Source: Peristeroidobacter agariperforans
GTDB lineage: Bacteria; Pseudomonadota; Gammaproteobacteria; Steroidobacterales; Steroidobacteraceae
Assembly (NCBI RefSeq): GCF_004138335.1
Contig: NZ_RYFW01000004.1
Location: 248,001-312,000, forward strand
Direction of reading: 5' to 3'
Length of the DNA: 64,000 nt
The notes below the pieces were generated by a model. That model was not told the origin of the DNA, did no database searches, and was given only the letters and a program-made list of their open reading frames with translations. The translations under genes were made by a program, and so were the position numbers. Positions 33,429 through 40,584 of the stretch are shown here, in pieces (position 1 is the first letter of the stretch; the number at the start of each line of letters is the position of its first letter).

Positions 33429-33892
33429 GCCGCCACGTCCGCAACCATGACACCGTAGAACGTTCCGATAAATTCGCCTCCCAGCGGACCGCCAGACCAG
33501 TAGGAACCACTGACCCCAGTTTCGCTGAGTTCGCCCCGGAGTTCGTTATCGCTGTCACAGAGATTCGCTGTCAGATTCAGAACGAATGCTCGCCCCGTTA
33601 CCTGATATGCAGCCATGCCCTGAAACTGTGGGTGCTGTGCTGGTTCTTGCGCAAGGACTTCGGCACGGTACCAATCTTCGTTCGTACAGGATTCTCCTTT
33701 GTCTTCGGTCAGCCGTAGGGTCATCGACTGAATCAGCCGTTGCTTGCTATCGACGACTGCAATTGTCCAGAATGAATTGGCTTTCCAAGACGAAGGAGTC
33801 TGGAGCACCGTCAACCGCTCATGTTCGCTCGGTGTCTGCGAGGCGCATCCGACGGCAGCGACGAGGACCATGAGTGTGAATGCATTCTTCAT
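33377..33892 (-). CDS. Hypothetical lipoprotein (cassette 11)
   Basis: A 171-residue protein. The signal peptide MKNAFTLMVLVAAVGCASQ has a lipobox-like end at Cys16, so it is probably lipid-anchored. The mature part has SFWTIAVVDSKQRLIQSMTL, EDWYRAEVLAQEP and SGSYWSGGPLGGEFIGTFYG, suggesting a beta-rich fold. No family is recognised. The C-terminal NKLLHATCETHAREQ segment is translated from attC 11. The longer open frame upstream of 33892 runs through attC 10 and is not used. Confidence 0.65.
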   Translation of the reverse strand: MKNAFTLMVLVAAVGCASQTPSEHERLTVLQTPSSWKANSFWTIAVVDSKQRLIQSMTLRLTEDKGESCTNEDWYRAEVLAQEPAQHPQFQGMAAYQVTGRAFVLNLTANLCDSDNELRGELSETGVSGSYWSGGPLGGEFIGTFYGVMVADVAAPNKLLHATCETHAREQ

Positions 33893-33898
33893 TCTGAC

Positions 33899-33970
33899 GC
33901 CCAACGCCGCCGCTGTGCCGCGAGCAAAAGCGCCTCGCTTTTGCGAGTCGGAACCAGCGGCTTGTTGGGC
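33899..33970 (-). repeat. attC of cassette 10
   Basis: A 72-bp long-class site, ends GCCCAAC and GTTGGGC. Identical over all 72 bp to the attC of cassette 9 (34260-34331). Confidence 0.9.
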
Positions 33971-33995
33971 AGTTGCTCCGTACCCATGGCGATTC

Positions 33996-34250
33996 CTACT
34001 GCTCTGTCTGCGCGCTTTCGCGACGCAAGGCCCGCGAACAGGCGATGAATGCCGCCACCGCGCCTCCAAATGAACCCACCGCCAGAATAGTGGCGATGAC
34101 GGGCTGGCGGCATCGGAACGTTGGCGCGAAGAGTGAGTATTCGCAGTTGCACGCCGTGCACGCAAGGCTGGCCGACGACATGATCCACAGCGAGCAGTAC
34201 ACGCCAACTAGCACGAGCACTGCTCCGAGAACTGCATAGGCAATCTTCAT
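33996..34250 (-). CDS. Small hypothetical membrane protein (cassette 10)
   Basis: An 84-residue protein with two membrane helices (AYAVLGAVLVLVGVYCSLWI and TILAVGSFGGAVAAFIACS) joined by a Cys-rich loop (CTACNCEYSLFAPTFRC). The start ATG at 34250 is 10 nt inside attC 9. The loop cysteines suggest disulfides or metal binding on the outer face (inference). No family recognised. Confidence 0.6.
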   Translation of the reverse strand: MKIAYAVLGAVLVLVGVYCSLWIMSSASLACTACNCEYSLFAPTFRCRQPVIATILAVGSFGGAVAAFIACSRALRRESAQTEQ

Positions 34251-34259
34251 ATTTTTTAC

Positions 34260-34331
34260 GCCCAACGCCGCCGCTGTGCCGCGAGCAAAAGCGCCTCGCT
34301 TTTGCGAGTCGGAACCAGCGGCTTGTTGGGC
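34260..34331 (-). repeat. attC of cassette 9
   Basis: A 72-bp long-class site identical to the attC of cassette 10, ends GCCCAAC and GTTGGGC. The two exact copies flank the 84-residue membrane-protein cassette. Confidence 0.9.
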
Positions 34332-34335
34332 TGCC

Positions 34336-34809
34336 TCACTCTATCACCACTTTGTCGATGCGGGTGCCAGGTGGAAGCCTGGACACCTGTCTGTGTATCT
34401 GACCCGACACAGAGAAGTGAACCTCGATGTCCGAGACCTCTACATTGCCGACATCAACCTCGCCACCTAGCACCGGTGGGTGCTTGAAACTATAAATCTG
34501 CCCTCGCTGAAGCACGCACCCAGAAGAGCGGAGCTCACCCACCATTTGGACCGCAAAGTGACTACCGACAAATTGCCTATCCGATAGCAGCGTCCGAAAC
34601 TCTTCCACTGAGTCCGCCACCTTTTGTAGCTTGGCTTCGAGCGTGTCGAGAATGTGAATGCTGCCATCGTTAACATCTTGCACGAAGGCATCGCCGCTTG
34701 CTGCAAGCAATATTGGCAACTTGTGCGTGCCGATGAGCCATTCCCACTCGCTCAATATTGCTTCGCGATTCAGGTGACTGAAGTTCACGGTCAGATCATT
34801 CAAGGTCAC
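34336..34809 (-). CDS. Tdi1-type T6SS immunity / DUF1851-domain protein (cassette 9)
   Basis: A 157-residue protein: HKLPILLAASGDAFVQDVND, GSIHILDTLEAKLQKVADSV, QIYSFKHPPVLGGEVDVGNV and EVHFSVSGQIHRQVSRLPPG. This resembles the DUF1851 domain, later named for the Tdi1 immunity protein of type VI secretion toxins (from memory). The start is GTG at 34809 with GGAG 8 nt upstream. No toxin partner sits next to it, as expected for an orphan immunity gene carried by an integron. Function is inferred. Confidence 0.7.
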   Translation of the reverse strand: MTLNDLTVNFSHLNREAILSEWEWLIGTHKLPILLAASGDAFVQDVNDGSIHILDTLEAKLQKVADSVEEFRTLLSDRQFVGSHFAVQMVGELRSSGCVLQRGQIYSFKHPPVLGGEVDVGNVEVSDIEVHFSVSGQIHRQVSRLPPGTRIDKVVIE

Positions 34810-34830
34810 GTCTCTGCTCCTTCCTCTGAA

Positions 34831-34920
34831 GCCCAACGCTAGCGATGAGCCGCGAGCAAAAGCGCATCGCTTTTGCGAGTCGGGCGACCAACGGGAGCGG
34901 ACTCGATCGCTTTGTTAGGC
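34831..34920 (-). repeat. attC of cassette 8
   Basis: A 90-bp long-class site, ends GCCCAAC and GTTAGGC, the latter matching GCCTAAC at 35333. Confidence 0.87.
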
Positions 34921-35327
34921 ATCTTCGAGCATCCGCTTGAATTCTTCTTTCTTCCCGTTGCCATTGACATGAAGTATGAGAGTCGTTGCATTTCTGTGCT
35001 CGGATGCATGGCTGCAAACTTTGAAAATCCGAAGACCTCGCTCAAGGACTCAGACTCATGCCATGTCGTCATGACGAAGTTGTCTTCGGGTACGTCACGG
35101 AAATCGAACTGCTCAAGATTCGCTAAATCGACGGAATCATCCCAGGAGCTGCACCCTGGCCCCCAGGCCATCATGTAGAGACAGCCAGAATCCACCAACC
35201 ATCGGCTGATCTCAACCTGGCGCGCCACAGAGACTGAGGACTCAATGATTACTACACACTTATATGGCGCAAGCGCTCTGACGTCGGGCAGTGTGCCAAC
35301 TTCGGTGACGGGCTGATACTCGATCAT
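34839..35327 (-). CDS. 'FVMT-WH' family protein, first copy (cassette 8)
   Basis: A 162-residue protein: LAPYKCVVIIESSVSVARQV, WLVDSGCLYMMAWGPGCSSW, DDSVDLANL and PEDNFVMTTWHESESLSEVF. The core W-D-x-VDLA...P-D-x-FVMT-x-WH...E-L is shared with the protein of cassette 3, so two distant members of one family ride in this array. It resembles DUF7684 (tentative). The start at 35327 is the first ATG after attC 7. The C-terminal 30 residues are attC-derived. Function unknown. Confidence 0.65.
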   Translation of the reverse strand: MIEYQPVTEVGTLPDVRALAPYKCVVIIESSVSVARQVEISRWLVDSGCLYMMAWGPGCSSWDDSVDLANLEQFDFRDVPEDNFVMTTWHESESLSEVFGFSKFAAMHPSTEMQRLSYFMSMATGRKKNSSGCSKMPNKAIESAPVGRPTRKSDALLLAAHR

Positions 35328-35332
35328 CTTCA

Positions 35333-35392
35333 GCCTAACGCCATTGCTCACGCGCGCGCGTTTCGCGCGTCGCGTGCAGCAATTTGTTGGGC
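35333..35392 (-). repeat. attC of cassette 7
   Basis: A 60-bp short-class site, ends GCCTAAC and GTTGGGC, matching GCCCAAC at 35810. Confidence 0.88.
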
Positions 35393-35395
35393 ACC

Positions 35396-35800
35396 TCACA
35401 CATACGTCCAGTGAAACTCAGAGCCGAAGACACCACTCTCCGCAACCGAGCGAACGGCGCCAAGCGCGTGCTCCAGGCTGACAACGTAGCAGGCGGGATA
35501 GTCGGCGAGTTGACCACCGACGACCAAGTCGATGTGGGGATCTTCTGCAATTGACGGGTCGGTAAGCGTCGGAAAAGACTCGGCCGCCACGGAGCCGGAA
35601 ACGATGTACTTTCCGGAACCGCCGCCAACCGTCAATGACACGTCGGCGTTGCCCTCAAGGCCTAGGTGCACGTCGTTCAGATTGCAATTGTTCATAGCGC
35701 GTATAGCTGACTCGACCTCAGCCCACGACGGTTTATCAATCACCGTATCGGTCCGGCCTCTCTCGTTCCAATCGCAGATTGTCAGGCTCCGAATCCTCAT
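35396..35800 (-). CDS. Imm1-family immunity protein (cassette 7)
   Basis: A 134-residue protein: PSWAEVESAIRAMNNCNLND, SLTVGGGSGKYIVSG, HIDLVVGGQLADYPACYVVS and LEHALGAVRSVAESGVF. The VGGG-G-Y and VVGGQ signatures and overall order match the Imm1 family, which protects against deaminase/nuclease polymorphic toxins (family knowledge). The start ATG is at 35800, just inside attC 6. There is no adjacent toxin. It probably guards against a competitor's toxin (inference). Confidence 0.78.
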   Translation of the reverse strand: MRIRSLTICDWNERGRTDTVIDKPSWAEVESAIRAMNNCNLNDVHLGLEGNADVSLTVGGGSGKYIVSGSVAAESFPTLTDPSIAEDPHIDLVVGGQLADYPACYVVSLEHALGAVRSVAESGVFGSEFHWTYV

Positions 35801-35809
35801 TCCCTTACC

Positions 35810-35869
35810 GCCCAACGCCGCCGCTCAGGCGCGCGCGTCCCGCGCGTCGCCTGCAGCGGTTTGTTGGGC
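35810..35869 (-). repeat. attC of cassette 6
   Basis: A 60-bp short-class site, ends GCCCAAC and GTTGGGC, matching GCCCAAC at 36251. Confidence 0.88.
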
Positions 35870-36247
35870 ATCAGCTGACCTTAGGACCGGCTCCGACTCC
35901 GATAAAACATCTACGCACTGATTTCCTGATTTAACAAACCAGTGGATTAGAGGAAAGGAGTCCATTGTACTAGCGGCAGACCGTCGAAACGCCACGATGT
36001 ACTCGGAACCATGGACGCGCCAGATCAGCCCAGGCTCTACAGGGATCGAGCGAAGGCGATGACCTTCATCTATACATTGGAATGCCCTTTCAGGCGCGAA
36101 CTCTACCCAGACGCGAACCGAACCGGAAAGACCCTCCGCAATACCGATTTTCAACCCATCCTCCACGGACCAGCTCACCTCCAGAATCTCTGGATTCTGA
36201 AAATGACCCTCCGTAGGTATCCAGAGCTCGAATGTCTCTTCGCTCAT
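35825..36247 (-). CDS. Hypothetical protein (cassette 6)
   Basis: A 140-residue soluble protein: SEETFELWIPTEGHFQNPEI, EVSWSVEDGLKIGIAEGLSG and SVRVWVEFAPERAFQCIDEG, looking beta-rich. No named family is recognised; size and composition are like small immunity-type proteins. The start ATG 36247 immediately precedes attC 5 in the array. The last 20 residues (ADAQQTAAGDARDARA) are attC-encoded. Confidence 0.6.
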   Translation of the reverse strand: MSEETFELWIPTEGHFQNPEILEVSWSVEDGLKIGIAEGLSGSVRVWVEFAPERAFQCIDEGHRLRSIPVEPGLIWRVHGSEYIVAFRRSAASTMDSFPLIHWFVKSGNQCVDVLSESEPVLRSADAQQTAAGDARDARA

Positions 36248-36250
36248 GAT

Positions 36251-36322
36251 GCCCAACGCCCACGCTGTGCCGCGAGCAAAGGCGCTTCGCCTTTGCGAGT
36301 CGGAACCAGCGTGATGTTAGGC
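36251..36322 (-). repeat. attC of cassette 5
   Basis: A 72-bp long-class site, ends GCCCAAC and GTTAGGC, matching GCCTAAC at 36750. Confidence 0.88.
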
Positions 36323-36745
36323 GCTCTGTCGCGCCAAGCGATCACGAATTTCATCTCGCGCTCCTCGTTGCAGGAGTAGCCAGAGATCGAGTGCCTCATG
36401 CCTCGAAACGCCGCGACGCTCACAAATCATCTCGCCGTTCGAACTGAAGATCACGAGACCATGCTCGTAAACGTCGACGGTCCAGCCATCCGCGTCTGTT
36501 AACCACGTATTCGGGTGCTCCTCATCGGGCGTGTCTAGTTCCACCAAGGCCGCTTGCAGTTCCTCAAGCGTCGGATTGTCTGGGCCGCCACCCCACCGAC
36601 ATTCAAGACCCGTATCTATGGTCGATGATGCCGACCGCTTTCGCGGTGGGCTTGCTGCGGGCGGGGCTGTGCAATACGGGCAGAACTCTTCCGTTGCCGG
36701 CCGAGGCTTTCCGCACGCGCTGCAATGTCTAACTGACGCATTCAT
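36317..36745 (-). CDS. Zinc-ribbon protein (cassette 5)
   Basis: A 142-residue protein. The N-terminus CSACGKPRPATEEFCPYC is a CxxC-x10-CxxC zinc ribbon, followed by a Pro/Ser/Lys linker and a domain with ADGWTVDVYEHGLVIFSSNG, EMICERRGVSRHEALDLWLL. The C-terminal domain is not recognised; its strand order resembles immunity-type folds (weak). The start ATG 36745 lies 5 nt from attC 4. The stop lies in the attC 5 core. Confidence 0.65.
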   Translation of the reverse strand: MNASVRHCSACGKPRPATEEFCPYCTAPPAASPPRKRSASSTIDTGLECRWGGGPDNPTLEELQAALVELDTPDEEHPNTWLTDADGWTVDVYEHGLVIFSSNGEMICERRGVSRHEALDLWLLLQRGARDEIRDRLARQSA

Positions 36746-36749
36746 CTGT

Positions 36750-36810
36750 GCCTAACGCCGCGCATCACGCGCGTGCGTCCTCGCACGTCGCGTGCATGCG
36801 CTTGTTAGCC
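36750..36810 (-). repeat. attC of cassette 4
   Basis: A 61-bp short-class site, ends GCCTAAC and GTTAGCC. One mismatch to the far end (GCCTAAC at 37489). Confidence 0.86.
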
Positions 36811-36819
36811 CATGCGCCA

Positions 36820-37476
36820 TTATCTTTCCCATTCGACCGCAACCTCTTTTGTTTCTTTGTCGTTATATGCAGTCAGCCGCGCCGACACGTGTCGACCCGC
36901 CCAGTTGATGCTCGAAACAAAGTACCTGTACTCGGCACCGTGCTGTTCAGCTGCTAAGCGTACTGCTTTTTCAGCCGACTCGCCCTTGAGCGTGAGCTGC
37001 AACATCACGGCCATCACGACAGCCAATACGCTTCCAGCAAGGAACGCTAACCTGGGCGCGCCCGATTTGTGACCTGCCGTAGCACGAGCCTCCAAGACAG
37101 GCGGCGAGCGTAGCTCCCTATAGACCCAAAAGAGCATGAACAACACTGCGGGAAGCAAGACCATCGAACCCAGAGAACTGAGGGGATCTTCGCGAAACGT
37201 AATCAGCCAGTACTCCAATGGCTGCAACCACGGAGAAATTATTAAGGACCCAAGCAGGAAGCCGGAGAGCATAAATGCGCTGAACCAGGTAACTATCCGC
37301 GCAGTGTCTAAACTGCCTCTGACCAGAAAGATGCCTGCGACGACTGTAAAGATGTTTAGGCTAGATGAGTAACTCATCTGATTGGTAATGCAGTAGATCA
37401 TGAAGCCTATATCCAAGGCTCCCACGACGATGAGAAGCCAACCGACGCGCGCGAGTATTCTCCGGTGCTCAGGCAT
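36820..37476 (-). CDS. Hypothetical multi-pass membrane protein (cassette 4)
   Basis: A 218-residue protein with about five membrane helices, e.g. VGWLLIVVGALDIGFMIYCI, FSAFMLSGFLLGSLIISPWL and LLPAVLFMLFWVYREL. A C-terminal extracytoplasmic domain of about 65 residues includes SAEKAVRLAAEQHGAEYRYF and INWAGRHVSARLTAYND. The start ATG is at 37476. No family is assigned. It is the largest cassette gene in the array. Confidence 0.65.
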   Translation of the reverse strand: MPEHRRILARVGWLLIVVGALDIGFMIYCITNQMSYSSSLNIFTVVAGIFLVRGSLDTARIVTWFSAFMLSGFLLGSLIISPWLQPLEYWLITFREDPLSSLGSMVLLPAVLFMLFWVYRELRSPPVLEARATAGHKSGAPRLAFLAGSVLAVVMAVMLQLTLKGESAEKAVRLAAEQHGAEYRYFVSSINWAGRHVSARLTAYNDKETKEVAVEWER

Positions 37477-37488
37477 AGGTTTTTCGGG

Positions 37489-37577
37489 GCCTAACGACAA
37501 CAATGAGCCGCGCGGCGCGATGAGGCTAACGAAGGGCGCATACGTTTCACCGCGTCGGCTCCATTGTTTTGTTGGAT
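37489..37577 (-). repeat. attC of cassette 3
   Basis: An 89-bp site of a third class, with GACAACAATGAGCCGCGCGG and a CACCGCGTCGGCTCCATTG arm. Ends GCCTAAC and GTTGGAT, matching ATCCAAC at 38017. Confidence 0.86.
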
Positions 37578-38002
37578 TGCAGCAGCCCGCGCACGAGGGC
37601 CTCCGCCTGCTGCACCCCTGGATCGTCGCCGATGGCGACTATGACAAACGCGGAGGGCTCGAAGAAGTCAAAGGACGTGTTCAGCACAAAGAACTCGGCG
37701 ATGTCTTGCAGCGGTTCTTGACAGTGCCACGAGGTCATAACGAACCTGTCGTCAGGCGGCTTGAATTCTGCAGATGTATCGAGGAACGCCAAGTCAACTG
37801 CGTCGTCCCATTTTGATGCTTCGAAACCGGAGCAAACGGCGTACCTGCATCCGGAGCCCACCAACTCCGCTGCGATCTTGTCCCGCTCCGCCGCGGTTTG
37901 CGTTCGATCATGGGAGATGATCCACGCAGCGTACTCCGTGCCCGGCACGGGCGATCGAAATGCGTACGGTCGGGACAATGCGTTAGAGAAGACGCGTTGC
38001 AT
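37547..38002 (-). CDS. 'FVMT-WH' family protein, second copy (cassette 3)
   Basis: A 151-residue protein: GTEYAAWIISHDRTQTAAER, ELVGSGCRYAVCSGFEASKW, DDAVDLAFLDTSAEFKPPDD and RFVMTSWHCQEPLQDIAEFF. The W-DDAVDLA...P-D-x-FVMT-x-WH core is shared with the cassette 8 protein, plus the preceding x-GSGC-Y segment. AGGAAG lies 6 nt before the ATG at 38002. Function unknown; DUF7684 is a tentative family name. Two copies under different attC classes imply independent capture rather than tandem duplication. Confidence 0.65.
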   Translation of the reverse strand: MQRVFSNALSRPYAFRSPVPGTEYAAWIISHDRTQTAAERDKIAAELVGSGCRYAVCSGFEASKWDDAVDLAFLDTSAEFKPPDDRFVMTSWHCQEPLQDIAEFFVLNTSFDFFEPSAFVIVAIGDDPGVQQAEALVRGLLQSNKTMEPTR

Positions 38003-38016
38003 TCCTGCTTCCTGCA

Positions 38017-38106
38017 ATCCAACGACAACGATGAGCCGCGCGGCGGGATGTCGCTGAGGAAAAGCGCCAAGGTTTCACCGCGTCGGCTCCATTGTTTTGT
38101 TAGGGA
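38017..38106 (-). repeat. attC of cassette 2
   Basis: A 90-bp site of the same class as the attC of cassette 3, ends ATCCAAC and GTTAGGG, matching CCCTAAC at 38557. Confidence 0.86.
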
Positions 38107-38548
38107 GCACACGCCGCTGCGCAGCCGTGAGGAGCTGACTCGTTGTGACAACTGACTGCCCTTCGGCTCGCTGCGTAAACCCGCGAGCCTCGAACTCGAC
38201 CTCGCCCCCAGGCCAACTTATCGGAAGCCTCCATACCTGCGCTTCGTAACTCACTCGACTCTCCACCCGTCGCTCCATCCCGTCAATCATAAATGGACCG
38301 AATGCGGCGGTGGCCGCGGCGTAGTCAATCGAGATTCGAGGGAACATGACGCCATGAAAGATAAGCGTCGCGGGCTGCACCCGAAACTTGAATCCACCGT
38401 CCTCGCCTTTTAGCCACTCAAGAATGTGGTCGATGTCGAGTACCAGCTCCCCCTCCCCATTTTCTCCCTCAACAAACCGAATCCCATGAACGTGGTTGTC
38501 GTGCCACGACATGCGATCAAAGTCCGCTTCCGTCCAGACTTCCTGCAT
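38075..38548 (-). CDS. Hypothetical protein (cassette 2)
   Basis: A 157-residue protein: VWTEADFDRMSWHDNHVHGI, ELVLDIDHILEWLKGEDGGF and KFRVQPATLIFHGVMFPRIS. The 'WHDNHVHGIRF' opening and 'LDIDHILEWL' are distinctive, but the family has no known function to me. GGGAG lies 6 nt before the ATG at 38548, a good ribosome site. The last residues (RVLPNKTMEPTR) come from attC 2. Confidence 0.68.
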   Translation of the reverse strand: MQEVWTEADFDRMSWHDNHVHGIRFVEGENGEGELVLDIDHILEWLKGEDGGFKFRVQPATLIFHGVMFPRISIDYAAATAAFGPFMIDGMERRVESRVSYEAQVWRLPISWPGGEVEFEARGFTQRAEGQSVVTTSQLLTAAQRRVLPNKTMEPTR

Positions 38549-38556
38549 TCGCTGCT

Positions 38557-38623
38557 CCCTAACGCCGCCGTTAACCCGGCGCGCGCGTCTTCGCGCGCGA
38601 TCGGGTTGAACGGCTTGTTCGGC
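38557..38623 (-). repeat. attC of cassette 1 (attI-proximal)
   Basis: A 67-bp short-class site, ends CCCTAAC and GTTCGGC. GTTCGGC is unusual and exactly mirrors GCCGAAC at 39079-39085, which fixes the attI/cassette junction. Confidence 0.88.
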
Positions 38624-39068
38624 TCTCATCAGCAAGCTCGTTCAGTATTGCGATGTCTTCGTTTGCTTCGCTGCGCCTTAGGGGACGAGTACAACTCGTC
38701 GCCTCGTAGTAGCCATCCTTGTCTGGGCCATATGCGAACACGAGGAAGACTCCCGATTTCGGGAACTCATAGCCGCATAGGCAGCACGTGATCGCTGACT
38801 GAACAAACACGCGGCTCGCTTTTTCGCCCTTCCATGCCTCGAGAATATAGAACTGCGTTCTCTGATACTCGACCTCGAAGTCACCCTCTTCCATAAGCGT
38901 GAAGCGCTCCGTGCCCTCGATGCGGCCCAGGAAGACGAGCTGCGCTCTTTCGAATCGATCAGCCACAGCTGTCCGCTTGTCATTGCTCTCTCGGATGCAG
39001 GAGCAAGCACCTGACACGCCGACAGCTCCGACAGTCAAGGCAAGAACGCAGAGAATGGCTTTAGTCAT
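38571..39068 (-). CDS. Secreted NTR/TIMP-like protein (cassette 1)
   Basis: A 165-residue protein with signal peptide MTKAILCVLALTVGAVGVSGA and a mature N-terminus CSCIRESNDKRTAVADRFER. Then come AQLVFLGRIEGTERFTLMEE, FYILEAWKGEKASRVFVQ and CCLCGYEFPKSGVFLVFAYG. An N-terminal Cys-x-Cys followed by a beta-barrel with paired cysteines is the layout of netrin/TIMP-like (NTR) domains. It could instead be a lipoprotein processed at Cys22. As the attI-proximal cassette it is the most recently acquired and should be best expressed. The C-terminal tail is attC-encoded. Confidence 0.7.
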   Translation of the reverse strand: MTKAILCVLALTVGAVGVSGACSCIRESNDKRTAVADRFERAQLVFLGRIEGTERFTLMEEGDFEVEYQRTQFYILEAWKGEKASRVFVQSAITCCLCGYEFPKSGVFLVFAYGPDKDGYYEATSCTRPLRRSEANEDIAILNELADESRTSRSTRSRAKTRAPG

Positions 39069-39078
39069 AGTCTTCCGG

Positions 39079-39335
39079 GCCGAACTCTTATATAGACCGC
39101 CTACATGCGGTAGTTAGTGCCGAGGCGTATTTCTGGAGGCCGCAAAAGTGCGGTGTATCCCCCCGCCAACCTGGCTCCGCCTTCCGCTTTCGTCCCATAT
39201 CTTCATGACTTAGGCACTTATTGGGCAATTCGCCCAGAAATACTACCGCACCCGACTCCGTTTGGTGGCCAAGATAGTGCCGCATGGTTGCCAGCGTCAA
39301 TCCGCCGGGTCACCGGAGTGAACAAGGAGGTTCTT
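39079..39335. promoter_or_regulatory. attI site and intI upstream region
   Basis: The cassette junction is GCCGAAC at 39079-39085 (GTTCGGC on the cassette strand). Next to it lie ACCGC/GCGGT inverted bases at about 39097-39112 and TGGGC-AATTC-GCCCA at about 39223-39237. An ideal ribosome site, AGGAGG, is at 39325-39330. The region should hold attI, the cassette promoter Pc (leftwards) and the intI promoter, but no confident -35/-10 pair and no LexA box were identified by eye. Confidence 0.65.
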
Positions 39336-40322
39336 ATGTCGCCTGATTCGCAGGATCGAAACTCGCCGCGGCTGCTCGACCAAGTACGTGAGCTGATACG
39401 AATCCGCCACTACAGCATCCGTACCGAGCAAGCATATGTGCAGTGGATCAAGAGATTCATTCTGTTCCATGACAAACGCCATCCGCTCGAAATGGGCGCC
39501 GATGAGGTCACAGCGTTTCTCAGCCACTTGGCCGTGAAGCGCAATGTAGCGGCTTCCACGCAGAACCAAGCGCTGAACGCCATCCTGTTTCTGTACCGCG
39601 ACGTGTTGAGATGCACATTGCCGTGGCTGGAGGGCGTACAGCGCGCCAAGAAGCCGCAGCGATTGCCAGTGGTGCTCACTCGCGATGAGGTCAGAGCCCT
39701 GCTCGCGCAAATGCAAGGCACCACCTGGCTCATGGCGGCGCTCGTTTACGGCGGCGGGTTGCGGCTGCTGGAATGCCTGCGCATTCGAGTGAAGGACATC
39801 GATTTCCAGTATCGCCAACTGGTCATCCGTGACGCCAAAGGCCAGAAGGACCGCATTACACTGTTGCCGCAGAACCTGTTCGAGCCGCTAGGCAACCATC
39901 TCGTCCGCGTACGTGCGCTACATGAGAACGATCTTCGCGAAGGCTATGGATGCGTCTATCTGCCATTTGCGCTGGCACAGAAGTATCCGACGGCGGAAAG
40001 AGATTGGGGCTGGCAGTATGCCTTCCCGTCGACACGTCGCTCGATGGATCCGCGCTCCGGCGTAGAACGGCGCCATCATGCGCCGGAAGACTCGCTGCAG
40101 CGTGCTGTTCGTCAGGCAGTGCAAAGAGCCGGCATCATCAAACCCGCCAGCGTTCACACGCTGCGCCACTCGTTCGCCACTCATCTGCTCGAATCAGGCT
40201 ATGACATCCGCACGGTCCAGGAACTACTGGGCCATGCAGACGTGAAGACGACGATGATCTACACGCACGTGCTGAATCGCGGCGGCAGGGGAGTCGTCAG
40301 TCCGTTCGAAACTATCGCCTGA
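39336..40322 (+). CDS. intI: Integron integrase (tyrosine recombinase)
   Basis: A 328-residue tyrosine recombinase that recombines attC and attI. The N-terminal SAM-like domain has [20 protein letters not shown]. The catalytic domain has Arg in [19 protein letters not shown], Lys in [11 protein letters not shown], His/Arg in [20 protein letters not shown], His in [11 protein letters not shown] and Tyr in IYTHV. The IntI-specific insert is present ([20 protein letters not shown]), separating it from XerC/D. AGGAGG 5 nt before the ATG fixes the start. All catalytic residues are intact. It reads away from the array, as usual. Confidence 0.96.
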   Translation: MSPDSQDRNSPRLLDQVRELIRIRHYSIRTEQAYVQWIKRFILFHDKRHPLEMGADEVTAFLSHLAVKRNVAASTQNQALNAILFLYRDVLRCTLPWLEGVQRAKKPQRLPVVLTRDEVRALLAQMQGTTWLMAALVYGGGLRLLECLRIRVKDIDFQYRQLVIRDAKGQKDRITLLPQNLFEPLGNHLVRVRALHENDLREGYGCVYLPFALAQKYPTAERDWGWQYAFPSTRRSMDPRSGVERRHHAPEDSLQRAVRQAVQRAGIIKPASVHTLRHSFATHLLESGYDIRTVQELLGHADVKTTMIYTHVLNRGGRGVVSPFETIA

Positions 40323-40584
40323 GAGCCCAGCTCCATTTCCCCCCAAGTGGCGGCTGGGCGGCACGGCCTTGGGATTTGGCGAGGCGCCTGTCCGCGGTCG
40401 CGGACAAGGGCCGCAGTCGCGGATACGCGCATTATTGCGTCCCCCGCTTTCGACCGCGTCCTTTAACTCGTTCACCGGCATCGCTGGTGCCAGCTTTGGT
40501 GCCAGCCACGGGGAATCGATGGGACTGGAGGGGATTGAAAATCCGCCACGATCAGTAAGTTGCTGATTCGGTCAGTCCTCTTGT
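40323..40584. other. Non-coding strip between intI and the right repeat
   Basis: No gene is supported. The sequence has a repeated GGTGCCAGC (two copies at about 40488-40510) and short inverted repeats (TCCGCGGTCGCGGA near 40390). It may hold the remains of an island end. Confidence 0.4.

Noticed and set aside
29627-38623. CRISPR-like regular repeats
   Set aside because: The repeats are 59-92 bp imperfect palindromes of several classes separated by 100-800 bp genes; they are attC sites, not CRISPR repeats.
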